From K189A clade bacterium (lineage in GTDB: Bacteria; Pseudomonadota; Gammaproteobacteria; Pseudomonadales; Azotimanducaceae), in NCBI GenBank assembly GCA_018607725.1, contig JABBAY010000104.1, positions 1-39,119 of the forward strand: a DNA stretch of 39,119 nt, read 5' to 3'. The translations under genes were made by a program, and so were the position numbers. The notes beneath the pieces were generated by a model. It was not told the origin of the DNA. It made no database searches and worked only from the letters and a program-made list of their open reading frames with translations. This document shows, one piece after another, positions 7,293 through 15,925 of this stretch. Within the stretch, counting starts at the first letter, position 1. Each line of letters begins with the position of its first letter.

Positions 7293-9212
7293 CTACCGCT
7301 CGTAGTAGGTATAGCCTCGCATACTGGCGGCAAATGCGTTCATGATAGTGGTGCGTTCCGTGGCGGTAATTTTACCTTCCCGTACGGCCCTCTCAGCGGT
7401 ACGGCGGAAACGGTCTTGCATTTGTTGCGGGTTGTACTCCACGTAACTCAGTACATCAGCGATACTGTCACCCTGGATTTCGTGCACGAATTCGGTGCTG
7501 CCGTCGTCCAGAATGCGAACGCTGACGACATTGGTGTCGCCGAACAAATTGTGCAGATCTCCTAGTGTTTCTTGGTAAGCACCGACCAGGAAAGTACCGA
7601 TAATGTATTCTTCATCTTTCTTTAATTCATGCAACGGCAGGGTGCGTTTGGTGTTGTGGGTGTCGACAAATTTATCGATCTTACCGTCACAGTCACAGGT
7701 GATGTCGGCAATGATACCTTGGCGAGAAGGTTCTTCTGCGAGACGATGAATCGGCATGACCGGAAAAATTTGATCGATGGCCCAGACATCGGGTAAGGAC
7801 TGGAAGAGACTGAAATTACAGTAGTAAATATCAGATAGCAGTTCTCTGAGCTTCTCCAGTTCCCGGTGCTCGCGTGGAGCCTCATCGGCCAAGTCAAGCA
7901 GCTGGTGCATGATTTGCAAGAATAAATTTTCAGACAATGATCTGGAGCGCAGGTTGATCTGGCCAGCTTTGAACAGCTCTCGAGTTTCATCTCGATAGAA
8001 CAGGGCGTCGTTATAGCATTCCTGAATATTGCGGGCGTTGGCTTTGCCCTGCATTTCCCACAGCTTTTGAATCATCTGATGTTCGTCAGGGCCGATGGAG
8101 TCAGGTAAAGGGCCGGGTTCGAAGTTAGCGACGTCGAGCACGTTGAAGAGTAAAACCGACGAGTAAGCAACCGTCGCGCGACCGGATTCAGTGATAATCG
8201 TTGGGTGTGGTACATCGTTAGGGTCGAGGGTTGTCATCACCACCTCGATAATATCGGCGCAATACTCATCCAAGGTGTAGTTTCGAGAATGCATATAGTT
8301 GCTTTTCGAGCCGTCGTAATCGACCGCCAACCCGCCGCCAAGATCCAGATAACCCATGTCAGCGCCCTCGCTCACCAGGTCTCGATAAACCTGACATGCT
8401 TCAAGCACGCCAGTGCGAATATCACGAATGTTAGGAATCTGCGATCCCAAGTGATAATGCAGTAACTTCAGGCAGTCGAGCATGTCTTCAGCTTTAAGCG
8501 TGTCCACAAGGTTCACTAGCTGAGCGATTGTCAAACCGAAAATGCTGCGGTCACCGCTGGAGGCATTCCAGTGGCCACCCACCATGGATGCCAGTTTGAC
8601 GCGAACGCCGATTAAGGGTTTGATGCCCAGGGCTCGACTGCGCTCGATGATAATTGGCAGTTCTGTCAGTGTTTCGATCACGAAAAAGACCCGGTAACCC
8701 ATCTTGCAAGCTTGTAGACCAAGATCGACAAACTCTTCATCTTTATAACCGTTGCAGACGATACAAGCTTCCTTTGATTCCAGATGGGTCAGGGCTATCA
8801 GTAGTTCCGGTTTGGAGCCGGCCTCCAGACCATGGCCATATTTGGCACCGACTTGCGCGATCTCTTCGATGACGTGACTTTGCTGGTTGACCTTGACGGG
8901 GAATACGCCACGATAAGGTGCTTGGTAATTGGCTTGAGTGATGGCGCGGTTGAAAGCCTCATTCAGTTTGATGATCTGCTGCGCTAGCAGATTCTCAAAG
9001 CGCAGCAAGACAGGCATGTCCATGCCCCGTTCCTTGATCTCATTGACTAAGTCGATCATTGAGACCTTGAGTAAGCTACCATCGGTGGCCTCAGCGGCAA
9101 CGGTGACCTCGCCCTTGGCGGATACGCCGAAGTAGCCGGCACCCCAATTATTGATGCCATAGAGATCGGCGGAAAGGTCGGCAGACCAGGCATGACTAGC
9201 AAGTTTTTTCAA
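7293..9212 (-). CDS. speA: Biosynthetic arginine decarboxylase
   Basis: A PLP-dependent, fold-III (alanine racemase type) enzyme that converts arginine to agmatine, the first step of the agmatine route to putrescine. It is about 639 residues long with the TTG start at 9212, the usual length for SpeA. Visible features include the N-terminal YGINNWGAGYFGV, the PLP lysine in YRGVFPVKVNQQ (about Lys107), LLHYHLGSQIPNIRDI (PLP phosphate binding), YLDLGGGLAVDYDG, and the C-terminal ending MRGYTYYER. The frame stays open for 32 more codons to 9308, but that extension is not SpeA-like, and TTG with AAGAG upstream fits better. The ADP-ribosylglycohydrolase-like gene lies 126 bases upstream on the same strand. 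No agmatinase or agmatine deiminase gene is in the window. Confidence 0.95.
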   Translation of the reverse strand: MKKLASHAWSADLSADLYGINNWGAGYFGVSAKGEVTVAAEATDGSLLKVSMIDLVNEIKERGMDMPVLLRFENLLAQQIIKLNEAFNRAITQANYQAPYRGVFPVKVNQQSHVIEEIAQVGAKYGHGLEAGSKPELLIALTHLESKEACIVCNGYKDEEFVDLGLQACKMGYRVFFVIETLTELPIIIERSRALGIKPLIGVRVKLASMVGGHWNASSGDRSIFGLTIAQLVNLVDTLKAEDMLDCLKLLHYHLGSQIPNIRDIRTGVLEACQVYRDLVSEGADMGYLDLGGGLAVDYDGSKSNYMHSRNYTLDEYCADIIEVVMTTLDPNDVPHPTIITESGRATVAYSSVLLFNVLDVANFEPGPLPDSIGPDEHQMIQKLWEMQGKANARNIQECYNDALFYRDETRELFKAGQINLRSRSLSENLFLQIMHQLLDLADEAPREHRELEKLRELLSDIYYCNFSLFQSLPDVWAIDQIFPVMPIHRLAEEPSRQGIIADITCDCDGKIDKFVDTHNTKRTLPLHELKKDEEYIIGTFLVGAYQETLGDLHNLFGDTNVVSVRILDDGSTEFVHEIQGDSIADVLSYVEYNPQQMQDRFRRTAERAVREGKITATERTTIMNAFAASMRGYTYYER

Positions 9213-9254
9213 TGGAGATGCTCTTTGGCTGAATGTTGCAAAATGACGGCGCTG

Positions 9255-9272
9255 GCGCCCTATGTGGGGCGC
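9255..9272 (-). promoter_or_regulatory. Stem-loop in the speA leader
   Basis: On the minus strand GCGCCC and GGGCGC (plus-strand 9255-9260 and 9267-9272) form a perfect 6-bp GC stem with a 6-base loop, about 43 bases before the TTG start. It is followed on the transcript by a short U-rich stretch but not a full terminator tail. It could influence speA expression, and this is inference from structure alone. Confidence 0.35.
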
Positions 9273-9338
9273 AGAATAACGCCTTTTCCCCGCGAGCAAA
9301 AGTAGCACCTACAGGTAGCGAGAATTGGTTTGACTTGG

Positions 9339-10493
9339 TTATTCAAAAAGCCGATCAATTTCCCCTAAAAGACGCTCGGGGTCGGCCAGTTGCGCGATCC
9401 ATTGCCGCGGAATACCCTGTTCGCCTCCCACGCCGAAGGCCGCGCCACAGGCGGCGCCCAACATGATGGATCGGCCACAATTATCGCCGCCAGCGAGAAT
9501 ATTTTGTCGAATAGCTGAGGTGAAAGAGTCCGCTGACTGAAGATTGTGCAGCAGGCTCGCCATACCGCGACCGACGTCACAGTTGAGGCCATATTTGGCG
9601 GTGACCTCAAGCACAGTGCCTGTTTCTGCCAACGCCGCACGCAGATGGACTTGAGTGGCAGCAGAGCCAGCTTGTAGGCCCGTCTCAATCGCTGATGCAA
9701 CGGCCTTACCGAGAATTAAATCCCGCAAAGTGTGACTGGCGACCTGCCCATAATCGATCGCACGGGGGGCGTTGTTAGTGACTCGAATGGCGCTCGTTAC
9801 CATGGTCATCAGATTGGCATCATCTGCATGACGGGCGATCAATGGAGGTAATTTGCTCAGCGCGGGCAACTGTTCATCATCGGCGCCCGGATAGTCCTCG
9901 GTCGCCGCCAACGCGCTCACCAGTGCCAGACTGTAGCGCAAAGATTCCTCTGGATGCGGCAGTTCCTGAGCCATGCGCGTCGCTTCTTCGACTAATCGTT
10001 CTCCCGTATAACGCTTGGCCGCAGCCAGTATCTTGATGAGGAGCGTGGAACGCTGTTTGTCATCCCCGCTGAACTCGAGCTGATGAGCTAGGGTGATTTG
10101 TTGATTCTCGTTCTGGTACAGGGTGTCGAGTGTCTGTCGAGTAGGCCGATCGATATAACCGACGAAGGCGCCACCGTAGCCAAAATGAGCTCGGAAAGCG
10201 TCTTGGTATTGATGTCGATCGTACTGGCCTTGACTCGATAGCATTGCTCTCAAAAGTACCCAGGTTTGTTCACCATAGTGAGAGAACTCGCCGACCGATT
10301 TTTTCTCATGGGCAAAGTAGCCAACATTACCGGCATAGTCAGAGGCTGTGGGCGGCCTGAACTCCGGTGTCTGCGGTGCCAGTTCTAGCAGTCGTGGCTG
10401 GCTGTAAAGCCAATGCAGCCCCATGGTGGCAGCATCGGCGACGAAGGCACCGAGGATGGCATTTTTAGCGCGATCAATGTGGGCTGACTTCAT
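9339..10493 (-). CDS. ADP-ribosylglycohydrolase-fold protein with altered metal motifs
   Basis: A 384-residue all-helical protein of the ADP-ribosylglycohydrolase/J1-crystallin family. The N-terminus reads AKNAILGAFVADAATMGLHW and the C-terminal core NILAGGDNCGRSIMLGAACG. Classical enzymes carry two Mg2+ ions through a T/S-D-D triad near the N-terminus and a D-x-D-S/T motif near the C-terminus. Here those positions read GEQTWVLL and GGDNCGRS, so most metal ligands are missing. It may be a non-hydrolytic homologue or act on another ligand. The ATG at 10493 has a weak AGGA about 11 bases upstream. It is followed on the same strand by speA; the functional link, if any, is unknown. Confidence 0.82.
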   Translation of the reverse strand: MKSAHIDRAKNAILGAFVADAATMGLHWLYSQPRLLELAPQTPEFRPPTASDYAGNVGYFAHEKKSVGEFSHYGEQTWVLLRAMLSSQGQYDRHQYQDAFRAHFGYGGAFVGYIDRPTRQTLDTLYQNENQQITLAHQLEFSGDDKQRSTLLIKILAAAKRYTGERLVEEATRMAQELPHPEESLRYSLALVSALAATEDYPGADDEQLPALSKLPPLIARHADDANLMTMVTSAIRVTNNAPRAIDYGQVASHTLRDLILGKAVASAIETGLQAGSAATQVHLRAALAETGTVLEVTAKYGLNCDVGRGMASLLHNLQSADSFTSAIRQNILAGGDNCGRSIMLGAACGAAFGVGGEQGIPRQWIAQLADPERLLGEIDRLFE

Positions 10494-10648
10494 TGGGACT
10501 ATTTCCTGAGAAGAATACTGCTGAGTATAAGCCGATGTTTAGCGAAAGTTCAGCCTGGTTAACAAAGACACTGCTAAGCGTGCTTGGTTTAGTCAGCCTG
10601 GTGGGCGGCGCTGACAAGGGTCCGTGTACGCCGGGACTCGGCTTAGCG

Positions 10649-10654
10649 TATAAT
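10649..10654 (+). promoter_or_regulatory. Possible -10 element for the SDR gene at 10683
   Basis: TATAAT lies 28 bases before the start codon in the divergent gap 10494-10682. A transcript would begin near 10662, leaving a short leader with the GGAG ribosome binding site. The -35 region (around 10627-10632) is poor, so an activator would be needed if this is real. Confidence 0.35.
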
Positions 10655-10682
10655 TTGCGCTCCCCTGATACGGAGTATGGCA

Positions 10683-11693
10683 ATGAATACGGATCAACTG
10701 ATGGACCCGCTACGATTCGATGGACAAGTGGCGCTAGTAACGGGCGCAGGTCGAGGGCTTGGCCGAGAACATGCACTATTGTTGGCGTCCAGAGGCTGCA
10801 AGGTTGTTGTCAATGATCTGGGTAGCGCCTATGACGGTACGGGTGTCGGTGAAAAAAGAGTCGCCGACGAGGTGGTGGCGCAGATCCGTGCCGCCGGTGG
10901 TGAGGCCATCGCCAACTTCGATTCTGTTGAGCAGGGCGAGTTGTTAGTGGCTGCAGCGTTGGCGGCCTATGGTCGGCTGGACATTGTGATCAATAATGCT
11001 GGTATTTTAACGCCTGAAACCTGGTCTGAGCTGACCCTTGAGTCCTGGCAGCGAACTATCAATATTAATCTGACCGGTGTGTTCAGCGTGATGAAAGCGG
11101 CTTGGCCAGTATTTGTCGAGCAACAGTACGGGCGCTGCGTGATGACCTCATCGCCAGCCATTTTTGGTGCCGGTGTGGCAGCCTATGCGGCCAGCAAGGC
11201 GGGTTTATTGGGTCTTGCCAATTCACTCCAATTCGAAGCGCGCAAACTCAAGTTGGATATAAAGTGCAACTTGTTAGTACCGCAGGCTGATACTCGAATG
11301 GTTCGCGATTTTGCGTCGGCCATTGATGACCGGCGGGTCCAGCAGGGTCGTCCACCTGCGCGATCGGCACCACCAGAGATGCTGGCGAGGCTATCGCCGA
11401 GTAGGGTCTCTGCCATGGTTGCGTGGTTGGCGCATTCCTCCTGTGACGCGGAAGCTTCAATTCATGAGGCTGGGGCTGGTTACTTTGCGCGGTTAAACTG
11501 GGCTCGGTCTGCGCCACTGTTCGCCACGGAGAAAGAAGGTCTGGAGGGCGCACCGATGCCGGAGAATGTGCGCGATGGCCAGGCGACGCTGGCGGACTTC
11601 GAGCATGGCCATATGCCGGTTTCAGGAGATGGCACCATGGGTGGGCCCAGTGCGCTTGAGCAAGTTTTGCGGCACATTAAAATCGCTGACTAG
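10683..11693 (+). CDS. Short-chain dehydrogenase/reductase, HSD17B4/hydroxyacyl-CoA-dehydrogenase-like
   Basis: A 336-residue SDR. Cofactor-binding TGAGRGLGREHALLLA is at about residues 19-34, the structural motif INNAGIL follows, and the active site has MTSSPAIFGAGVAAYAASKA, giving the Ser, Tyr and Lys of the catalytic tetrad. The pattern GREHA...VVVNDLG is typical of peroxisomal multifunctional enzyme-2-like SDRs that oxidise 3-hydroxyacyl-CoA, and the C-terminal extension past 250 residues fits that group. GGAG at 10672-10675 lies 7 bases before ATG 10683 and only 1 base before ATG 10677, which decides the start. It is a stand-alone gene; the exact substrate is not shown. Confidence 0.85.
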   Translation: MNTDQLMDPLRFDGQVALVTGAGRGLGREHALLLASRGCKVVVNDLGSAYDGTGVGEKRVADEVVAQIRAAGGEAIANFDSVEQGELLVAAALAAYGRLDIVINNAGILTPETWSELTLESWQRTININLTGVFSVMKAAWPVFVEQQYGRCVMTSSPAIFGAGVAAYAASKAGLLGLANSLQFEARKLKLDIKCNLLVPQADTRMVRDFASAIDDRRVQQGRPPARSAPPEMLARLSPSRVSAMVAWLAHSSCDAEASIHEAGAGYFARLNWARSAPLFATEKEGLEGAPMPENVRDGQATLADFEHGHMPVSGDGTMGGPSALEQVLRHIKIAD

Positions 11694-11856
11694 GTGTTAT
11701 TTGGCTTTTTTGGTTCGACTCGCGTCATGACTTTGACCGCCTTTAGTTGGTTGGAAAAGGGTGTCAAGGTAGGTGTCAGTTCTGTTATGTTCTAGGTCAG
11801 CCCGAATTGTTGTGCTAACAACTTTTCAGACCAGGTGTTCATCACGAGGGATTTTT

Positions 11857-12102
11857 ATGTCATTCAAACCCAGTTCCATTGAGGCGCTTAATCTACTGCT
11901 GCAATTCGACCGCGCCAATCAAGGCAGCGGTATCAAAGTCCATTCCAATGCCCGCCCGGAAGTGATTGCCGCATGCGAATTATTGTTTGCCAAAGGCCTG
12001 ACCGACCAAGCCGATGGCGGTTTCCTGACAGACGCGGGTCTTGAGGCATTGCTCCATGTTCAGGTGCTGGCCAGCTTGTTAAACGAGCATGCCGTGGCAT
12101 AG
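11857..12102 (+). CDS. TIGR02647 family small protein
   Basis: An 81-residue protein beginning MSFKPSSIEALNLLLQFDRA with a conserved C-terminal half, KGLTDQADGGFLTDAGLEAL. This matches the TIGR02647 family of small, probably DNA-binding proteins found in Pseudomonas and relatives; no function is established. The start at 11857 follows GAGGG (11846-11850) by 6 bases; the frame is open upstream to 11773 but that part lacks family similarity. The stop at 12102 is separated by a single base from the stop of the convergent MFS gene. The 163-base upstream gap contains a small hairpin GTTGT-GCTA-ACAAC followed by TTTT. Confidence 0.8.
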   Translation: MSFKPSSIEALNLLLQFDRANQGSGIKVHSNARPEVIAACELLFAKGLTDQADGGFLTDAGLEALLHVQVLASLLNEHAVA

Positions 12103-12103
12103 G

Positions 12104-13414
12104 CTAATTCAAATCGGCATTTAACTGTCGATGCAGGTTGGCGCGATCCACATCGAAACGCCGGCCTGCCGCGTAAAATAGCGGAATTGCCAGGAACGAT
12201 ATCATGGTGAAGTACAACAGCGCAGTGGTGTAGGGCTCTGTATCTCCCTGCACGATCAGGTGGTCGACGTAGATTCCGGCAGCACTGACACCGATAGCCA
12301 CCCCGGCCATGTTCAGCAAGAGTATGTAGAGCGCGACAACCGTCGCTCGGATTTGTGGGGGTACCAACTCCTGCACTGTCGAGAAGGTCGGTCCGTAAAA
12401 ACATCCTAGCTGGAAGAAACCAACCGCAACACCGATCCAGAACCAGATGGAATCCGGTTCTACCAAGCGATAGGTGACGTTGATGGGCGCCAGGATGAGC
12501 ATGATCCAAAACAGGAACATGGGGCGGCCGATGCCCGTTTTGCGCAAAAACCAGTCGCCACCGAGGCCGCCAAATAAATTGCCAGCTATGCCCGCGCAGA
12601 TGCCGATCCAACCTGTGATTTGAGCAATTTCAGCCCGCTCAAAGCCACGCTCGTTGACATACCAGAGTTGATCAAAAGTCGCCGCCCCAAGAATAAAGTG
12701 AAATGTGACACCGCCCAGAATAGTCAGCACCAGTGCCGGAGAGGCGCGGAGTGCGCGGTTGAGTTCGGTCATGGTTTGCTTAAAAGATAATTGCGGCACG
12801 GGGGGGGTTGTTACCGACTGCTTGATCAAATGCCGCCGGGGCGTTTCTCGAATAAACCACATGACCACCGCAAGTAGCAGGCCCACACATCCCAGCAGAT
12901 AAAAACAATTGCGCCAACCTATCGCGGGCCCAAGATAACCAACGACCAGCAGGCTCGCACCCACTCCCATGGGGACACCCATATAATAGACGCCGGCGGC
13001 GAAGCCAAGTTTTTCTGCCGGGAAACGATCGGCCAGCAATGACATAGCCGTTGGCGTCATGATCGATTCGCCTACACCGATGAACATGCGGGGTAATGCG
13101 AGGGAAGCAAAGCCTTTCGCAGCGCCAGATGCTGCGGTTAACAGGCTCCAAACGGCTAGCCCGACTGCTATTAACCGGGTGCGGTTGACTGTGTCGGCCA
13201 GGAAACCCATGAACAAACCGGCAGCCGAATAAAAGGTAAGGAACACGAGACCTGTTAGGAGGCCAAACTGGGTGTTACTCAGCCCCAGATCGGGAACAAT
13301 GAAGTTCGCGAAGCTGGCAAGCAACTGTCGATCGACAAAATTCATGATATTCAAAAATGTCAGAAAGCCGAGGAATAGATAACTGGAACCAGTAACTCTT
13401 TCGGACGCTGTCAT
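12104..13414 (-). CDS. MFS transporter, Spinster-like
   Basis: A 436-residue major facilitator superfamily permease with about 12 predicted membrane helices. The N-terminal FLNIMNFVDRQLLASFANFI and the loop 2-3 motif MGFLADTVNRTRL, with RMFIGVGESIMTPTAMSLLADRFPA in helices 4-5, are characteristic of the Spinster-type subfamily (GX-E-S and DRQ motifs). Bacterial members are seldom characterised; lipid-like, sugar-acid or aromatic substrates have been suggested. It lies 117 bases downstream of the peptidase-like gene on the same strand. The substrate cannot be deduced. Confidence 0.88.
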   Translation of the reverse strand: MTASERVTGSSYLFLGFLTFLNIMNFVDRQLLASFANFIVPDLGLSNTQFGLLTGLVFLTFYSAAGLFMGFLADTVNRTRLIAVGLAVWSLLTAASGAAKGFASLALPRMFIGVGESIMTPTAMSLLADRFPAEKLGFAAGVYYMGVPMGVGASLLVVGYLGPAIGWRNCFYLLGCVGLLLAVVMWFIRETPRRHLIKQSVTTPPVPQLSFKQTMTELNRALRASPALVLTILGGVTFHFILGAATFDQLWYVNERGFERAEIAQITGWIGICAGIAGNLFGGLGGDWFLRKTGIGRPMFLFWIMLILAPINVTYRLVEPDSIWFWIGVAVGFFQLGCFYGPTFSTVQELVPPQIRATVVALYILLLNMAGVAIGVSAAGIYVDHLIVQGDTEPYTTALLYFTMISFLAIPLFYAAGRRFDVDRANLHRQLNADLN

Positions 13415-13531
13415 GGCGTGAATCCATCATCATGCGAAGCTGCATAGGCTGAATAGAACACGTTTTTTACGCGGGAGCAAATCGGCTGATTATGGCGGCC
13501 TTTGGACACGCCATGGATCATCTCGAAAGGC

Positions 13532-14698
13532 CTAGATTTCAGTCAGAGACAGCCGCAGCATACTCTCGACCTGTGCCAGAATCGCTGTCAGCATGGCTTT
13601 GTCAAAATCAGGCATACGCGGCGTGTGCAGGTGACCGGTGGGAATGGTTGAGCCCAGCTTGTTGCGCAGACGAATGCTGCGATAAGAGATTTCATTGGAT
13701 AAATAGCCACCGCCGCCACCACGAACGGCTGTTGCCCCGCGCAGTTGATCGAGTGAATCAGCGTCGAAGGTGCCATCCAAGGTGGTGACCTGGTGACGAT
13801 CGTTAATCATATACTTGCCAGTTGCTCGCTGCATGGCGGCATAAGGCAGGCTGAATTGAACAAACTCAGGGCCTTGAAGGGCTTCCCGGCCAAGTCGAGG
13901 GATGACGGGTTGGGTCTCAGAACCGCCGGCTAGGATAGTCAGGTTATCAGGGGCGCTAGCGCTGCGGCGCCGTCCAGGAAAACGTTCCAGATCAAACTCA
14001 GTGCGGCCCATGGATATCGTAATCACCATGTGGACGTCGTTTAGGGCGTAATAGGGTGCCAGCGCTGACTCAACTTCACCAGCATCAAAGTCAGCATAGC
14101 GTACTGGAAATATCATGCTGTTTATTTCGGCTCGTAGGCCGTTGTGCTCGATGATGGCGCCGTCAAGATACAGGGCCAGGACGCCTGATGGGTTGCTCTG
14201 GCGTATATTAGTATCCAGTAAAAACGGGTCAAAGCCGGTGATCAGGATTTTTTTCTCGATGGATTTGTCATACGCCAGATCAAGCCGGCCGCGGCTGCTG
14301 TGTTCCAGGCTTTCGATTAACGCCAAGCGCTGGTTGTCGGTCAATGGGAACCCCAAGGTCTGTTGGCGCAGATAACGGGTGAGTGCCAGGCGCGCCCAGT
14401 AGAGTCCGCGATCGTCAAGGCTGCTGGCGGTAACCTGGTGTTTGGCAGCTTGCCACAGCTGATCGCCGCTGAGCCGAACCTGTTGCTGTAGGCCGGCAAA
14501 CTCTTCGGCCTGCTGCCAGGCGCGAATACTGGCCGCCTGCTGGTCTTGCAGTACGGATGACAGACCAGGCATGGCCTTGTGTGCAGCTTCGATACGCAAT
14601 TCTTCGGCTGTCAGCGGGCTCGATTGCAGGCCGCCGCCGAACAGCGTGATACAGGCAAAAAATACTGCACGCTGGGTCCATGAGTTAGGCTGAAACAT
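13532..14698 (-). CDS. Secreted pyroglutamyl peptidase I-like protein (family C15) with Cys to Ser change
   Basis: A 388-residue protein with a probable N-terminal signal (hydrophobic AVFFACITLFGGG), a helical region of about 120 residues, then a C15 domain. Family marks are ILITGFDPF at 151-159 with NPSG at 169-172, FPVRYADFD at 197-205, and SMGRTEFDLERF at 229-240 holding the expected Glu238. The segment normally carrying the nucleophile, Y-L-C-N, reads GGYLSNEISYR, so position 334 is Ser. The C-terminal GHLHTP keeps a His (358) for the active site. C15 enzymes remove N-terminal pyroglutamate. With Ser in place of Cys, activity is doubtful or altered. An N-terminal extension plus export also differs from the usual cytoplasmic enzyme of about 215 residues. 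Confidence 0.75.
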   Translation of the reverse strand: MFQPNSWTQRAVFFACITLFGGGLQSSPLTAEELRIEAAHKAMPGLSSVLQDQQAASIRAWQQAEEFAGLQQQVRLSGDQLWQAAKHQVTASSLDDRGLYWARLALTRYLRQQTLGFPLTDNQRLALIESLEHSSRGRLDLAYDKSIEKKILITGFDPFLLDTNIRQSNPSGVLALYLDGAIIEHNGLRAEINSMIFPVRYADFDAGEVESALAPYYALNDVHMVITISMGRTEFDLERFPGRRRSASAPDNLTILAGGSETQPVIPRLGREALQGPEFVQFSLPYAAMQRATGKYMINDRHQVTTLDGTFDADSLDQLRGATAVRGGGGGYLSNEISYRSIRLRNKLGSTIPTGHLHTPRMPDFDKAMLTAILAQVESMLRLSLTEI

Positions 14699-14848
14699 GA
14701 GGGGCTCCTGATTCCTGTTAGCATACTTGATTGGTTATTGAGTGCCAGGGCGGGCGCATCGAGAGATAGGCCTGAGGTATCATAGACGTTTAGGGTTCGA
14801 TGAACGAGGATCGCACAGGATCCAGGCCTGACAAAATATGGGGGCGAA

Positions 14849-15541
14849 ATGAGTAATTCGAATGCTGTGAAACTTGACGCCAGTTGGCTTGCCCACCTGG
14901 AAGGTGAATTCGACAAGCCGTATATGCTGGCACTGAAAGACTTTTTGTTGGCGCAGAAGAGCGCAGATAAGGTGATCTATCCGGCGGGTGGGCATTATTT
15001 TAAGGCCCTGAATTCTACCCCCTTAAATCGGGTCAAGGTCGTTATCCTCGGTCAGGATCCTTACCATGGTCCGGGACAAGCCCATGGGTTGTGCTTCTCA
15101 GTGCCGCCGGGGGTGCGGATACCACCGTCGTTGATGAACGTGATTAAAGAGATTCAAGCGGACCTGGATCTATCAAAAGACCGGTTCCCATCGGGGTGTC
15201 TCTCAGCATGGGCGCAGCAGGGTGTTTTGTTGCTCAATGCCGTGCTTACCGTGGAACAGGGCCAGGCAGGTGCGCATCAGGGCCAAGGCTGGGAGCTATT
15301 TACTGACAAAGTGATAGAGGTGGTATCGCAGCAACGCGAGCATTGTGTCTTTATGCTGTGGGGCAACTATGCGCAGAAGAAAGGCGCGATGATTGATCGA
15401 ACCAAACATTTAGTTTTGGAAGCGCCGCATCCCTCGCCGCTATCATCTCATCGTGGCTTTTTTGGTTGTCGGCATTTCTCTCAATGTAATACTTACTTGC
15501 GCGCCCACCATGAAAGCCCTATCGATTGGAGTACTCAATGA
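14849..15541 (+). CDS. ung: Uracil-DNA glycosylase, family 1
   Basis: A 230-residue enzyme that excises uracil from DNA to start base-excision repair. All family-1 motifs are present: the water-activating loop ILGQDPYHGPGQAHGLCFSV with Asp70, the Pro-rich PPSLMNVIKEI, GVLLLNAVLTV (uracil-binding Asn), and the DNA-intercalation loop HPSPLSSHRGFFG with catalytic His194. Length and start are normal; a G-rich Shine-Dalgarno-like GGGGGC is just upstream of ATG 14849. It is divergent from the peptidase-like gene and 384 bases from the next gene. Confidence 0.97.
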   Translation: MSNSNAVKLDASWLAHLEGEFDKPYMLALKDFLLAQKSADKVIYPAGGHYFKALNSTPLNRVKVVILGQDPYHGPGQAHGLCFSVPPGVRIPPSLMNVIKEIQADLDLSKDRFPSGCLSAWAQQGVLLLNAVLTVEQGQAGAHQGQGWELFTDKVIEVVSQQREHCVFMLWGNYAQKKGAMIDRTKHLVLEAPHPSPLSSHRGFFGCRHFSQCNTYLRAHHESPIDWSTQ

Positions 15542-15925
15542 GACCTCGACCCGTTGCGTTGATCTTTGCCGGGTGTGGGATGAGCTGGGTGGCATTCTGT
15601 ACTGGGCCAATAAATGGATCACGATGGGTACCGTGAGAATGAACCACAGAGTCAGGTGCGGAGTTTGTTTATCCTTGGTCATAAGGCGGTTAGAAGTGGT
15701 GTTGATCGCCTTCCGCAGTGGTGTGCTCTTGATCTCTGATTCTGTAAGATGCTCAATAGGCGCGCGGTCTCGGCTGCTGAGTTTGTTGCTTCTGGCAGAA
15801 GCTAAGAACTCACGACTGGACTGGCGCAAAGCGCGCTTGCTGCGGGTGTTTTGCTCAACAAAACAGCTATCCGTAGCCGGCGGTATTGAGCAAATTGAGT
15901 AGTCGGGAATGCAAGGCGAACAGCA
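15542..15925. other. Gene-free stretch upstream of the phosphatase gene
   Basis: 384 bases without a convincing gene. Open frames on both strands (15453-15902 plus, 15443-15829 minus) overlap ung and show no recognisable family. The right end contains a 10-base palindrome AAGCGCGCTT (15829-15838) and the hairpin at 15847-15865. This is the likely control region of the phosphatase-kinase-ligase operon. Confidence 0.5.
15847..15865 (+). promoter_or_regulatory. AT-rich hairpin with an alternative pairing partner
   Basis: TGTTTTG-CTCAA-CAAAACA is a perfect 7-bp stem with a 5-base loop about 60 bases before the phosphatase start. GCTCAA (15853-15858) can instead pair with TTGAGC at 15886-15891, so the two folds exclude each other. 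Such geometry is seen in attenuators and riboswitch expression platforms, but nothing proves a role here. Confidence 0.3.

Noticed and set aside
10611-10654. CTGACA and TATAAT as a sigma-70 promoter pair
   Set aside because: The spacing is 32 bases, far too long; only the -10 candidate was kept.
11807-11837. Hairpin GTTGT-GCTA-ACAAC with TTTT as terminator of the SDR gene
   Set aside because: Stem is only 5 bp with few GC pairs and lies over 110 bases past the stop, next to the following gene.
15453-15902. Open frames on both strands overlapping the end of ung and the following gap
   Set aside because: No family resemblance, no ribosome binding site, and they read through ung sequence in another frame.
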